DNA from: Actinomyces sp. oral taxon 897
GTDB lineage: Bacteria > Actinomycetota > Actinomycetes > Actinomycetales > Actinomycetaceae
NCBI RefSeq assembly: GCF_002999235.1
Contig: NZ_CP027236.1
Coordinates: 620,001 to 684,000, forward strand
Length of the DNA stretch: 64,000 nt
Direction of reading: 5' to 3'
In this document: piece after piece, positions 25,326 through 32,756 of the stretch
Numbering within the stretch: the stretch's first letter is position 1
Layout: every line of letters begins with the position of its first letter
The notes under the pieces: generated by a model
The model's input: only the letters and a program-made list of their open reading frames with translations
What the model was told of the DNA's origin: nothing
Databases searched by the model: none
Position numbers and translations under genes: made by a program

Positions 25326-26117
25326 GTGAGCGCCCCCGTCTTCGTCCTGACCCCCGACACGCTTGAGCCCGCCGGCGGCGCGCAGACGGCCCGCCGAGGC
25401 GGGACGCTGACGCTGACGGGCCCCGAGGCCCACCACGCCGTGGCCGTGCGCCGCCTGCGCCCGGGGGAGCGGGTGGACCTGGTTGACGGCGCCGGGCTGC
25501 GCCTGGTGTGCGAGGTGGCCGAGGGCGGGCGCCCGGACCGCCTGGGGGTGCGGGTGGTCGAGCGCGTCGTCGAGACGCCCCCGCCGCTGCGCCTGGCCCT
25601 GGTGCAGGCCCTGGCCAAGGGGGGCCGTGACGAGCAGGCCGTCCAGACCGCCACCGAGGTGGGGGTCGAGGTGGTGGTGCCCTGGCAGGCGGAGCGGTGC
25701 GTGTCGGTGTGGAGGGGCCCGAGGGCCGTCAGGGGGCGGGACCGGTGGCAGGCGACGGCCCGGGAGGCCGCCAAGCAGGCCCGCCGCGCCCGCGTGCCGC
25801 AGGTGGACCAGGTGCGTACGACCAGGGACCTGGCCGGCTGGACGGGCGAGGTCGTGGCGGCCGGGGGGCTGGTCCTGGTCCTGCACGAGGCGGCGACGGC
25901 CCCCATCGGCGGGGTGGGCCTGCCCCGGCCGGGCCCGCACCGCCCGGTGGTGGCCGTCGTCGTCGGGCCGGAGGGGGGCGTGAGCGAGACGGAGACGACG
26001 GCGCTGCGGGACGCCGGTGCGCTCGTGGTGCGGCTGGGACCGCACGTGCTGCGCACCGCCTCGGCCGGGCCCGTCGCGCTGGCCGTCCTGGCCCAGCGGG
26101 CGGGGCTGTGGTCATGA
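25326..26117 (+). CDS. rsmE: 16S rRNA m3U1498 methyltransferase RsmE
   Basis: SPOUT methyltransferase that N3-methylates U1498 of 16S rRNA. 263 aa from GTG 25326. TAGGCT (25314-25319) ends 6 nt upstream, so the mRNA is probably leaderless. Signatures are GPEAHHAVAVRRLRPGERVDLVDG near the N terminus, LALVQALAKGGRDEQAVQTATEVGV, and the C-terminal knot VVVGPEGGVSETET with LGPHVLRTASAGPVAL. The stop codon overlaps the ATG of the downstream TetR gene (ATGA), giving translational coupling. Confidence 0.94.
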   Translation: MSAPVFVLTPDTLEPAGGAQTARRGGTLTLTGPEAHHAVAVRRLRPGERVDLVDGAGLRLVCEVAEGGRPDRLGVRVVERVVETPPPLRLALVQALAKGGRDEQAVQTATEVGVEVVVPWQAERCVSVWRGPRAVRGRDRWQATAREAAKQARRARVPQVDQVRTTRDLAGWTGEVVAAGGLVLVLHEAATAPIGGVGLPRPGPHRPVVAVVVGPEGGVSETETTALRDAGALVVRLGPHVLRTASAGPVALAVLAQRAGLWS

Positions 26118-26713
26118 CCCCCCGGGGACGGCGCCCCGCGGGCAGCCCCGACGCCCGCGCGGCCATCCTGGTGGCCGCCCGTGCCGCCTTCGCCCGGGAG
26201 GGCTACCGCGCCTCCCTGCGCGGCGTGGCCCGTGACGCCGGGGTCGACCCCGCCCTGGTCCACCACTACTTCCCCGACCGGGAGCAGCTCTTCGTGGAGG
26301 CCGTCATCTCCACCGCCGCCGGGGCCCCGGTGGCCCTGGCCCAGCGGGCCGCGCTGGTGCGCACCCTGCCCGCCCAGGGGGTGGGGGCCGCGCTGGTGCG
26401 CCTCTTCGTGTCCCTGTGGGACGAGATGGGGGCCGACCGCTTTATGGCGGTGGTCCGCGCCGCCCTGGAGAACGAGCTCATTATCAACCCGGTGCGCGAC
26501 TTCGTCGTCACCGCCGTCCTGGGGCCCCTGACCCGGCGCCTGTCCCCTGACCGTCCCGCCCTGCGCGCCCAGCTGGTGGCCACCCAGCTGATCGGCCTGG
26601 GGATCGCCCGCTGGGGGGCGCGCATGGGCGAGATCGCGGCCCTGGACGCCGAGGGGCTGGCGGCCCTGGTGGGTCCCTCCATTGAGCGCTACGTCCTGGG
26701 CGACCTGCCTTAA
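26114..26713 (+). CDS. TetR/AcrR-family transcriptional regulator
   Basis: 199 aa. The N-terminal helix-turn-helix has the TetR pattern: AILVAARAAFAREGYRASLRGVARDAGVDPALVHHYFPDREQLF. The C-terminal ligand domain resembles the TetR_C tail of drug-efflux regulators (PALRAQLVATQLIGLGIARW). It overlaps rsmE by 4 nt, so it is expressed with that housekeeping gene. An ABC exporter begins 162 nt downstream, with a 16-bp palindrome over its start, a likely target of this repressor. Confidence 0.9.
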   Translation: MTPRGRRPAGSPDARAAILVAARAAFAREGYRASLRGVARDAGVDPALVHHYFPDREQLFVEAVISTAAGAPVALAQRAALVRTLPAQGVGAALVRLFVSLWDEMGADRFMAVVRAALENELIINPVRDFVVTAVLGPLTRRLSPDRPALRAQLVATQLIGLGIARWGARMGEIAALDAEGLAALVGPSIERYVLGDLP

Positions 26714-26863
26714 GGCCCCGGCGCCGGTGCTGCCCCGGGACGGGCTCCCCTGAGCGCACCCGCCCGCGGCCTCGCCCACAGCCCCGCCTGCGGCTCCGGC
26801 CAACGCCCGGGCGGCCAGCCGCGGCAGCCGCCCGGCGGACTGGACAGGGGTGGGTCACGCCCT

Positions 26864-26883
26864 TATATTCATCACATGATGAA
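26864..26883 (+). promoter_or_regulatory. Leaderless promoter and palindromic operator at ABC exporter start
   Basis: TATATT (26864-26869) ends 6 nt before ATG 26876. TTCATCA-CA-TGATGAA (26868-26883) is a perfect 7-bp inverted repeat that covers the end of the -10, the presumed transcription start and the first codons. TetR repressors bind palindromes of this size. Confidence 0.7.
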
Positions 26884-27652
26884 AATCGTGCCGGGACCCG
26901 GCGGACCCACCCGACCCGCCGTCACCACCCGGGCGCTGACCGTCTCCCGGGGAGGCACCGAGATCCTCCACGGCCTTGACCTGGACCTGCCCGCAGGCTC
27001 CGTCACCGGGCTGCTGGGCCCCTCCGGCTGCGGCAAGACCACCCTCATGCGCACCCTGGTCGGCGTCCAGCGCTACCGGGGCCAGGTCACCGTCCTGGGC
27101 CACCGGCCCGGGGCCCGCCCCCTGCGCGACCGCGTCGGCTACATGACCCAGGGCAGGAGCGTCTACACCGACCTCACCGCCCGCCAGAACGTCACCTACT
27201 TCGCACGCCTGGCGGGCCCCCGCGCCATGGACCCCGCCGAGGTCCTGGAGCGCGTCCGCCTCACCGCCCTGGCGGACCGCCCGGGCTCGACCTACTCCGG
27301 CGGCGAGACCAACCGGGTGTCCCTGGCCTGCGCCCTGGTGGGGGCCCCCGAGCTGCTCGTCCTGGACGAGCCCACCGTCGGCCTGGACCCGCTGACCCGG
27401 GAGGACCTGTGGGTGACCTTCCGCGACCTGGCCGAGCGCGGGACCACCCTGCTGGTCTCCAGCCACGTCATGGACGAGGCCCTGCGCTGCGACTCCGTCC
27501 TGCTCATGCGCGACGGCCGCTTCCTGGCCCACGAGACCGCCTCGGACCTCATGGAGCGCACCGGCGCCCCCACCATGGACGCCGCCTTCCTGGCCGTCAT
27601 CCGCCAGGCCGACCACGCCCGCACCGCCAGCACCACGGAGGCCGTCCGATGA
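26876..27652 (+). CDS. ABC exporter ATP-binding protein (DrrA-like)
   Basis: 258 aa. Walker A GPSGCGKTT near residue 48, Q-loop at YMTQGRSVY, signature YSGGETNRVSLA, Walker B LLVLDEPTVGLDP, and switch His in SSHVMDEAL. The C-terminal tail is short. With the adjacent ABC-2 permease it would form an exporter of the DrrAB or drug-resistance type; the substrate is unknown. The start is ATG 26876 by the leaderless rule, with ATG 26879 immediately after. Its stop overlaps the permease ATG by 4 nt. Confidence 0.92.
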   Translation: MMKIVPGPGGPTRPAVTTRALTVSRGGTEILHGLDLDLPAGSVTGLLGPSGCGKTTLMRTLVGVQRYRGQVTVLGHRPGARPLRDRVGYMTQGRSVYTDLTARQNVTYFARLAGPRAMDPAEVLERVRLTALADRPGSTYSGGETNRVSLACALVGAPELLVLDEPTVGLDPLTREDLWVTFRDLAERGTTLLVSSHVMDEALRCDSVLLMRDGRFLAHETASDLMERTGAPTMDAAFLAVIRQADHARTASTTEAVR

Positions 27653-28395
27653 ACCCGCGCACCTACCTGGCGACCACCGCCCGCGTCCTGACCCAGCTCG
27701 GCCACGACCGGCGCACCATCGGCCTCATTATGGTGGTGCCCTCTGCCCTGGTGACGCTGCTGTACCTGGTCTACCTCGACTCCCCCCTGGGCGAGGTGCT
27801 CTTCGACTCCCTGGCGGTCTCCATGATCGCGATCCTGCCCATGGCCGTCATGTTCCTGGTTACCAGCGTCACCATGCTCCGGGAGCGGGCCAGCGGCACC
27901 CTGGAGCGCCTGTGGACCACGCCCCTGCACCGGGCCGACCTGGTCATGGGCTACGCCACCGCCTTCACCCTGCTGTCCCTGGGGCAGTCCCTCCTCCTGG
28001 TGGCGGTGTGCGCCTGGGGCCTGGGCGTGAGCCTGGCCGGCAGCTGGGCCTGGGTGGTCCTGGTGGCGCTGGTGGACGCCTTCGTGGGGGTGGCCCTGGG
28101 CCTGCTCGTCTCGGCCTTCTCACGCAGCGAGTTCCAGGCGGTCCAGTTCATGCCCCTGGTCGTCGGCATCCAGCTCTTCCTGTGCGGGATCCTGGTGCCG
28201 CGCGGTGAGCTGCCGCGCGTCCTGGAGCTGGTCAGCCGCCTGCTGCCCATGAGCTGGGCCGTCAACGCCGTTGACGAGGTCCGCACCAGCGACGTCGTGA
28301 CCGCCGGCCTGGTGTGCGACCTGGGGGTCCTGGTGGTCACCGGCCTGGTCGTGCTCGCCGCCGCGCCCCTGACCATGCCGCGGCGCACCCGCTGA
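27649..28395 (+). CDS. ABC-2 type transporter permease
   Basis: 248 aa with six hydrophobic helices in the ABC-2 pattern. The conserved MLRERASGTLERLWTTPLHRADLVMGY lies after the second helix, a Gly-rich core follows, and the late LLPMSWAVNAVDEV resembles LSPLTHALDAL-type motifs. It overlaps the ATPase gene by 4 nt and must form the membrane half of the same exporter. Likely controlled by the upstream TetR protein through the palindrome at 26868-26883. Confidence 0.9.
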   Translation: MNPRTYLATTARVLTQLGHDRRTIGLIMVVPSALVTLLYLVYLDSPLGEVLFDSLAVSMIAILPMAVMFLVTSVTMLRERASGTLERLWTTPLHRADLVMGYATAFTLLSLGQSLLLVAVCAWGLGVSLAGSWAWVVLVALVDAFVGVALGLLVSAFSRSEFQAVQFMPLVVGIQLFLCGILVPRGELPRVLELVSRLLPMSWAVNAVDEVRTSDVVTAGLVCDLGVLVVTGLVVLAAAPLTMPRRTR

Positions 28396-28576
28396 GGCCC
28401 GCCCTCCTACCCCCCCGCGCCGCCCCACCGCGCCCGCCCCCACCGCGAGAACGGTACTTATTCGTCGTGAGAACGGACATATTCACAGCAGGCTCCCAGG
28501 ATCGTCCCACAGACGGCGGGCCGTCTCCGGGGGCGGGGGCCCGGGGCGGGGCAGGAGACACGAGGAACAGCCTCAG

Positions 28577-28588
28577 AATACCGGTATT
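28577..28588. promoter_or_regulatory. 12-bp palindrome upstream of the MDR oxidoreductase
   Basis: AATACCGGTATT is a perfect palindrome 28 nt before the start at 28617. About 110 nt further upstream, GAGAACGG occurs twice (28446-28453 and 28469-28476), each followed by an AT-rich segment. In this GC-rich context such AT-rich palindromes are good operator candidates, but the regulator is unknown. Confidence 0.45.
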
Positions 28589-28616
28589 GGGCCCGAGGCA
28601 TGACAGGATGCCGCTC

Positions 28617-29720
28617 ATGACGATGCGCGCGCTTGTTCTCGACGCCCCCGGTGACCCGCAGTCCCTTCACATCGCACAGATCCCCGTCCCCGAGCCCGGC
28701 CCCGGTCAGGTGCTGGTGCGGGTCCACGCCTGTGGCCTGAACCCGGTGGACGTCAAGACCGCCCGCAGCGGCGACGACGCCTGGCACTGGCCCCACGTGC
28801 TGGGCCTGGACGTGGCCGGGACCGTGGAGGCCGTGGGGGAGGGGGCCGAGCAGGCCGCGACCATCCCCGAGCTGGGCGTGGGCAGCCGCGTGGTCCTCCA
28901 CCACGACCTGCGCCGCGGCGGGGGCTACGCCGACTACGTGGTGGTGGACGCCTGCGCCCTGGCCCGGATCCCCCAGGGGGTCTCGGCCCAGGACGCCGCC
29001 GCCCTGCCCTGCGCCGCCATGACCGCCTACCAGGCGCTGACCCGCCTGGCGCTGACCTCGGGCAGCAGCTTCCTGGTCACCGGCGGCGCCGGAGGGGTGG
29101 GGGGCTACGCCGTCCAGCTGGCCCGTCACCTGGGGACCCGGGTCATTGCCACGGCCTCGGCGGCCAACCTGGACTACGTGCGCTCCCTGGGCGCGGACGA
29201 GGTCATTGACTACCAGGCCCAGGACGTGGTGGCCCAGGTGCGTGAGCGCACTGACGGGCGCGGGGTCGACGCCGTCCTGGACACGGTGGGCAGCCGGTCG
29301 GCCACCGACAACCTGCGTGCCCTGGCCTTCAACGGCGCCCTGGCGTACACGGCCGGCCGCCCCGACCTGGACGTCCTGCCCCCCTTCGGGGTCGCCCCCT
29401 CGCTGCACGAGATCTCCCTGGGGGCGGCCTACTCCCACGGGGACGAGGTCGCCGTGCGCGACCTGTCTGTCATGCTCGCCGAGTTGCTCTCCCTGCTGCT
29501 GGAGGGCGGCATCGACCCCTGTGTCCAGGAGGTAGTCGACCTGGAGGACGTGCCCCGCGGCCTGGAGCGCCTGGCCACCGGGCACGGGCGGGGCAAGATC
29601 GTGGCCGCCGTCAGCCCCGAGCCCCAGGAGGACCTGGTCGCGAGCGACGACGCCGGGGACAGGATCCGCGAGGAGGTGGCCCAGGTGATCAGTGCCGGGA
29701 TCGAGGACGAGGACGCCTAG
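28617..29720 (+). CDS. Zinc-type alcohol dehydrogenase/quinone oxidoreductase (MDR family)
   Basis: 367 aa from ATG 28617; CAGGA lies 8 nt upstream, and ATG 28608 or 28623 are alternatives. The GroES-like half has PGPGQVLVRVHACGLNPVDVK and GLDVAGTVEAVG. The Rossmann half has VTGGAGGVGGYAVQLARHLG and GADEVIDYQAQDV. No catalytic or structural zinc cysteines are visible, so it belongs with NADPH:quinone reductases (QOR-like). An acidic C-terminal tail of about 40 residues (DEDA end) extends beyond the usual length. It lies between two exporter cassettes and may serve detoxification. Confidence 0.88.
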   Translation: MTMRALVLDAPGDPQSLHIAQIPVPEPGPGQVLVRVHACGLNPVDVKTARSGDDAWHWPHVLGLDVAGTVEAVGEGAEQAATIPELGVGSRVVLHHDLRRGGGYADYVVVDACALARIPQGVSAQDAAALPCAAMTAYQALTRLALTSGSSFLVTGGAGGVGGYAVQLARHLGTRVIATASAANLDYVRSLGADEVIDYQAQDVVAQVRERTDGRGVDAVLDTVGSRSATDNLRALAFNGALAYTAGRPDLDVLPPFGVAPSLHEISLGAAYSHGDEVAVRDLSVMLAELLSLLLEGGIDPCVQEVVDLEDVPRGLERLATGHGRGKIVAAVSPEPQEDLVASDDAGDRIREEVAQVISAGIEDEDA

Positions 29721-30065
29721 GAGGTGCGTGCCGCCTCCGGCGCCGGGGACGACGCCGCGCGGCAGAGAGGCCTGAGCCGGTAGGACCGGTCGGGCCCCGT
29801 CCCTCGTCTCCTGCCGCGGCAGGCGCCCCGCCGTCACCGACGCCGGGGCGCGAGCACCGGCCCCTGCCGTAGCGGACCGGCCGTCGGCGTCGCGTGAGGC
29901 GACGTCGGCACTGACACCCGGCCCCTGCCGCGGCAGGCGGCCGCCTCGGCACTGCGCCCACCGCCGCCTACCTGGTCCACAGGTCTGAGAGGCAGCGGAC
30001 ACCCGGATTGCTTGCACTAGAAGATATATCGTGTCATAGTCTCTTCCAGTGCTAGCAGGATTGAG
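29721..30065. other. Intergenic region with two copies of a 14-bp palindrome
   Basis: 345 nt with no supportable gene. The perfect palindrome CCTGCCGCGGCAGG occurs at 29810-29823 and again at 29924-29937, with a partial copy near 29863 (CCCCTGCCGTAGCGG). The context CGGCCCCTGCCG is shared by the partial and second copies. The right end holds the MarR promoter region. Confidence 0.55.
30012..30052 (+). promoter_or_regulatory. marR promoter with inverted repeat
   Basis: GCACTAGAAGA (30014-30024) and TCTTCCAGTGC (30042-30052) form a 10 of 11 bp inverted repeat. It spans TTGCAC (30012-30017) and CATAGT (30035-30040), which are 17 nt apart and could be the -35 and -10. The arrangement fits autorepression by the MarR protein encoded just downstream. 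The region is clearly AT-richer than its surroundings. Confidence 0.6.
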
Positions 30066-30776
30066 GTGGTCGGGTTGCCGCGTCCGTCGGACCCTTTGAG
30101 GGCCCCGGATCCCGGGCCCGCCCCGGGAACCGAGGAACCCACCCCTGGTGCTGGGCCCACGCCCAGTGCCGGGCCCGCCCCGAGCGCCGAGCTCACCTCA
30201 GACACCGGCCCCGCCTCAGGCACCCGGCCCACTGGCACCGGGGCTGCCGGGACCGGCTCCCCGGGAACCGGGGCCGCCACCAGCCCGGCGTGGGAGGCCG
30301 AGGCCCGTGACCTGGCCGGCCAGGTGCTGCGTCACCTGGGGGCGATGCACCACGGCAGGAGCCAGGACATCCAGGCCGGCACGCGGGGTGAGACCGCCGT
30401 CCTGCTCTTCCTGTCCCACCGGCGTGGCGGACCGGGGCGCCCGGAGACGGACGCCTGTCTCACCCCCGGCGTCCTGGCTGCCGCCCTGGGCCTGAGCAGC
30501 GCCCGCGTAGCCAATATCCTCAAGAGCCTGGAGCGCAAGGGACGGGTCGAGCGTCTCCACGACACCGTGGACCGCCGGCGGGTGCTCGTCCGGCTCACCC
30601 CGGCGGGGCAGAAGGAGGTCCGCCGTCGGGGCGAGGAGATGCTGGCCAGCACCACCTGCCTGCTCACGGCCCTGGGTCCTGAGGACGGGCGCGCCGCGGT
30701 GCGCATCCTCGGACGGATCCGCGAGCTCGTGGACTCCGGGGCCCTCCCCCCGCCCCCGCCGCCTGCGGACACCTGA
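30066..30776 (+). CDS. MarR-family transcriptional regulator with Pro/Ala-rich N-terminal extension
   Basis: 236 aa if translation starts at GTG 30066, behind AGGATTGAG. Residues 1-75 are low-complexity Pro/Gly/Ala/Thr, which is unusual, as MarR proteins are mostly about 150 aa. From about residue 78 a normal winged-helix MarR domain runs: VLRHLGAMHH, LSSARVANILKSLERKGRVERL (recognition helix), and the wing DTVDRRRVLVRLTPAGQ. No better internal start is apparent, so the extension may be real. The two ABC half-transporters downstream are the expected targets. Confidence 0.85.
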   Translation: MVGLPRPSDPLRAPDPGPAPGTEEPTPGAGPTPSAGPAPSAELTSDTGPASGTRPTGTGAAGTGSPGTGAATSPAWEAEARDLAGQVLRHLGAMHHGRSQDIQAGTRGETAVLLFLSHRRGGPGRPETDACLTPGVLAAALGLSSARVANILKSLERKGRVERLHDTVDRRRVLVRLTPAGQKEVRRRGEEMLASTTCLLTALGPEDGRAAVRILGRIRELVDSGALPPPPPPADT

Positions 30777-30786
30777 CCACCGGCCC

Positions 30787-30895
30787 ACCGCGCAGCTGGC
30801 CGGCCACGCACGCAGCCAGCTGGCCTACGCAGCCAGCCCACCAGCTGGCCCGCACACGCAGCTGGCCCGCGCAGCCAGCCGGCCCACCGCGCCCC
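30787..30895. repeat. Degenerate tandem repeat between marR and the exporter genes
   Basis: Four to five imperfect copies of an 11-15 bp unit around CGCAGCTGGCC and GCAGCCAGC follow one another (GCAGCTGGCC, GCAGCCAGCTGGCC, GCAGCCAGCC, CAGCTGGCCC, GCAGCTGGCCC). CAGCTG is itself palindromic. No gene is present here. The copies are too irregular for a CRISPR array. Confidence 0.6.
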
Positions 30896-30950
30896 AGACC
30901 ACCTTCCGCCCTGCCCCTTGGAGGCAGGGCCGTACGCTAAGGAGCAGCAC

Positions 30951-32756
30951 ATGCTGAACGTCCTGAGACGTCTTCCCCCCAGGGAGAGGCGTATGGCGGG
31001 CACCGCCCTCGTCTTTATCGTGCTCCAGGTCTGGCTGGATCTGAGGCTCCCGGACTACATGTCCACCATTACCACCCTGGTGACCACCCAGGACTCGGCC
31101 ATGGGCGAGGTGCTCAGGCAGGGCGGCTACATGCTCGCCTGCGCCCTGGGCTCCATGGCCTGCGCGGTCGCCGTGGGCTACCTCGCCGCCCGCACCGCCG
31201 CGGGCCTGGCCCGCTCTCTGCGCGAGGAGGTCTTTGACCACTCCCTGGCCTTCTCCGACGCCGAGGTCGACCGGTTCTCGGCACCGAGCCTGATCAACCG
31301 CGTCACCAACGACGTCACCCAGATCCAGGGCGTCATCGCCATGGGCATGCAGGCCGTGGTCAAGGCCCCCATCCTCGCGGTGTGGGCGGTCATTAAGATC
31401 TCGGGCAAGGCCTGGGAGTGGACCACCGCCACGGCCGTGGCCGTCATTGTCCTGTGCACAATGCTCGGGGTCATTATCGTCGTGGCCATCCCGCGCTTCC
31501 AGCGCATCCAGGGCCTCACCGACGTCCTGGGGAGGGTCTCGCGCGAGCAGCTCACCGGCATCCGCGTGGTGCGCGCCTACAACGCCGAGGCGTACCAGGA
31601 GCGCAAGTTCGCCGGTGCCAATGACGACCTCACCGGCAACAACCTCGTGGCCAACCGGGTCATGGCGATTATGGGCCCTGGTATGATCTTTATCTCCTCG
31701 GGCCTGACCCTGTCGGTCTACGCCATTGGCGCCCACCTCGTCGAGGCCGCCGCCGGAGCGGACCGCGTGGCCCTCTTCGCGGACATGGTGGTCTTCTCCA
31801 ACTACGCCATGCAGGTCGTCATGGCCTTTATGCTCCTGACGCTGGTCTTTATCCTCCTGCCGCGCGCCCAGGTCTCCGCCCGCCGCATTACCGAGGTCCT
31901 GCGCACCGTCCCCAGCGTCGCCGACGGCGCCACGGCCGACAGGGCCCCATCGGCCGCGCCCGGCCAGGGGACCGGCCAGGAGGGGACCGGCCAGGAGGCC
32001 GGTAGCGTCACCTTCGAGAACGTGTCCTTCCGCTACGCGGGGGCGGGCGACGACGCCCTGACTGACATCAGCTTCACCGCCCTGGCCGGCCAGACGGTCG
32101 CCTTTATCGGCGCCACCGGAAGCGGCAAGTCCACCCTGGTCAACCTCGTCCCCCGCTTCGCCGACGTCACTGCCGGACGTGTCCTCGTGGACGGCCGGGA
32201 CGTGCGCGACCACGCCCTGAGCGACCTGCGCGACCGTATCGGCTACGTGCCCCAGCGCTCCTACCTCTTTAGCGGGACCGTGGCCTCCAACGTCGCCTAC
32301 CCCCATGGGGACGAGCTCACCGAGCAGGGGCGTGACGCCGTGGGGCGGGCCCTGGAGACCGCCCAGGCCTCCGGGTTCGTCGCCGAGATGGAGGGCGGGG
32401 CCGACGCCACCATCACCCAGGGCGGTACCAACGTCTCCGGCGGGCAGCGCCAGCGCCTGTCCATTGCCCGGACCCTGGCCGCCAGCCCCGGGATCCTCAT
32501 CTTCGACGACTCCTTCTCGGCCCTGGACTACACCACCGACCGCGCCCTGCGCCGCGCCCTGGCCCGGCGCGACCCGCGCGCCACCACCCTCGTGGTGGCC
32601 CAGCGCATTGGCACCATCCGCGACGCCGACCAGATCATCGTCCTGGAGCACGGCCAGGTGGTGGGCCAGGGGACCCACGCGGAGCTCCTCGCCACCTGCC
32701 CCACCTACCAGCAGATCGCCAGCTCTCAGCTCAGCAAGGAGGAGCTCCGTGCCTGA
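30951..32756 (+). CDS. ABC exporter half-transporter with degenerate ATP site (subunit A)
   Basis: 601 aa from ATG 30951 behind AAGGAG. An N-terminal six-helix exporter domain is followed by an ATPase. Walker A GATGSGKST lies near residue 386 and the signature VSGGQRQRLSIA is intact. Walker B reads ILIFDDS near 515, with Asp in place of the catalytic Glu, and the switch motif reads VVAQRI near 549, with Gln instead of His. Such a pattern is known from heterodimeric exporters with one degenerate site (BmrCD, TM287/288 type). The last codons overlap the partner gene by 8 nt, so the two form one transporter. Confidence 0.92.
   Translation: MLNVLRRLPPRERRMAGTALVFIVLQVWLDLRLPDYMSTITTLVTTQDSAMGEVLRQGGYMLACALGSMACAVAVGYLAARTAAGLARSLREEVFDHSLAFSDAEVDRFSAPSLINRVTNDVTQIQGVIAMGMQAVVKAPILAVWAVIKISGKAWEWTTATAVAVIVLCTMLGVIIVVAIPRFQRIQGLTDVLGRVSREQLTGIRVVRAYNAEAYQERKFAGANDDLTGNNLVANRVMAIMGPGMIFISSGLTLSVYAIGAHLVEAAAGADRVALFADMVVFSNYAMQVVMAFMLLTLVFILLPRAQVSARRITEVLRTVPSVADGATADRAPSAAPGQGTGQEGTGQEAGSVTFENVSFRYAGAGDDALTDISFTALAGQTVAFIGATGSGKSTLVNLVPRFADVTAGRVLVDGRDVRDHALSDLRDRIGYVPQRSYLFSGTVASNVAYPHGDELTEQGRDAVGRALETAQASGFVAEMEGGADATITQGGTNVSGGQRQRLSIARTLAASPGILIFDDSFSALDYTTDRALRRALARRDPRATTLVVAQRIGTIRDADQIIVLEHGQVVGQGTHAELLATCPTYQQIASSQLSKEELRA

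Noticed and set aside
30787..30895. Possible CRISPR array
   Set aside because: Units are irregular, 11-15 bp, with no unique spacers and no cas genes nearby.
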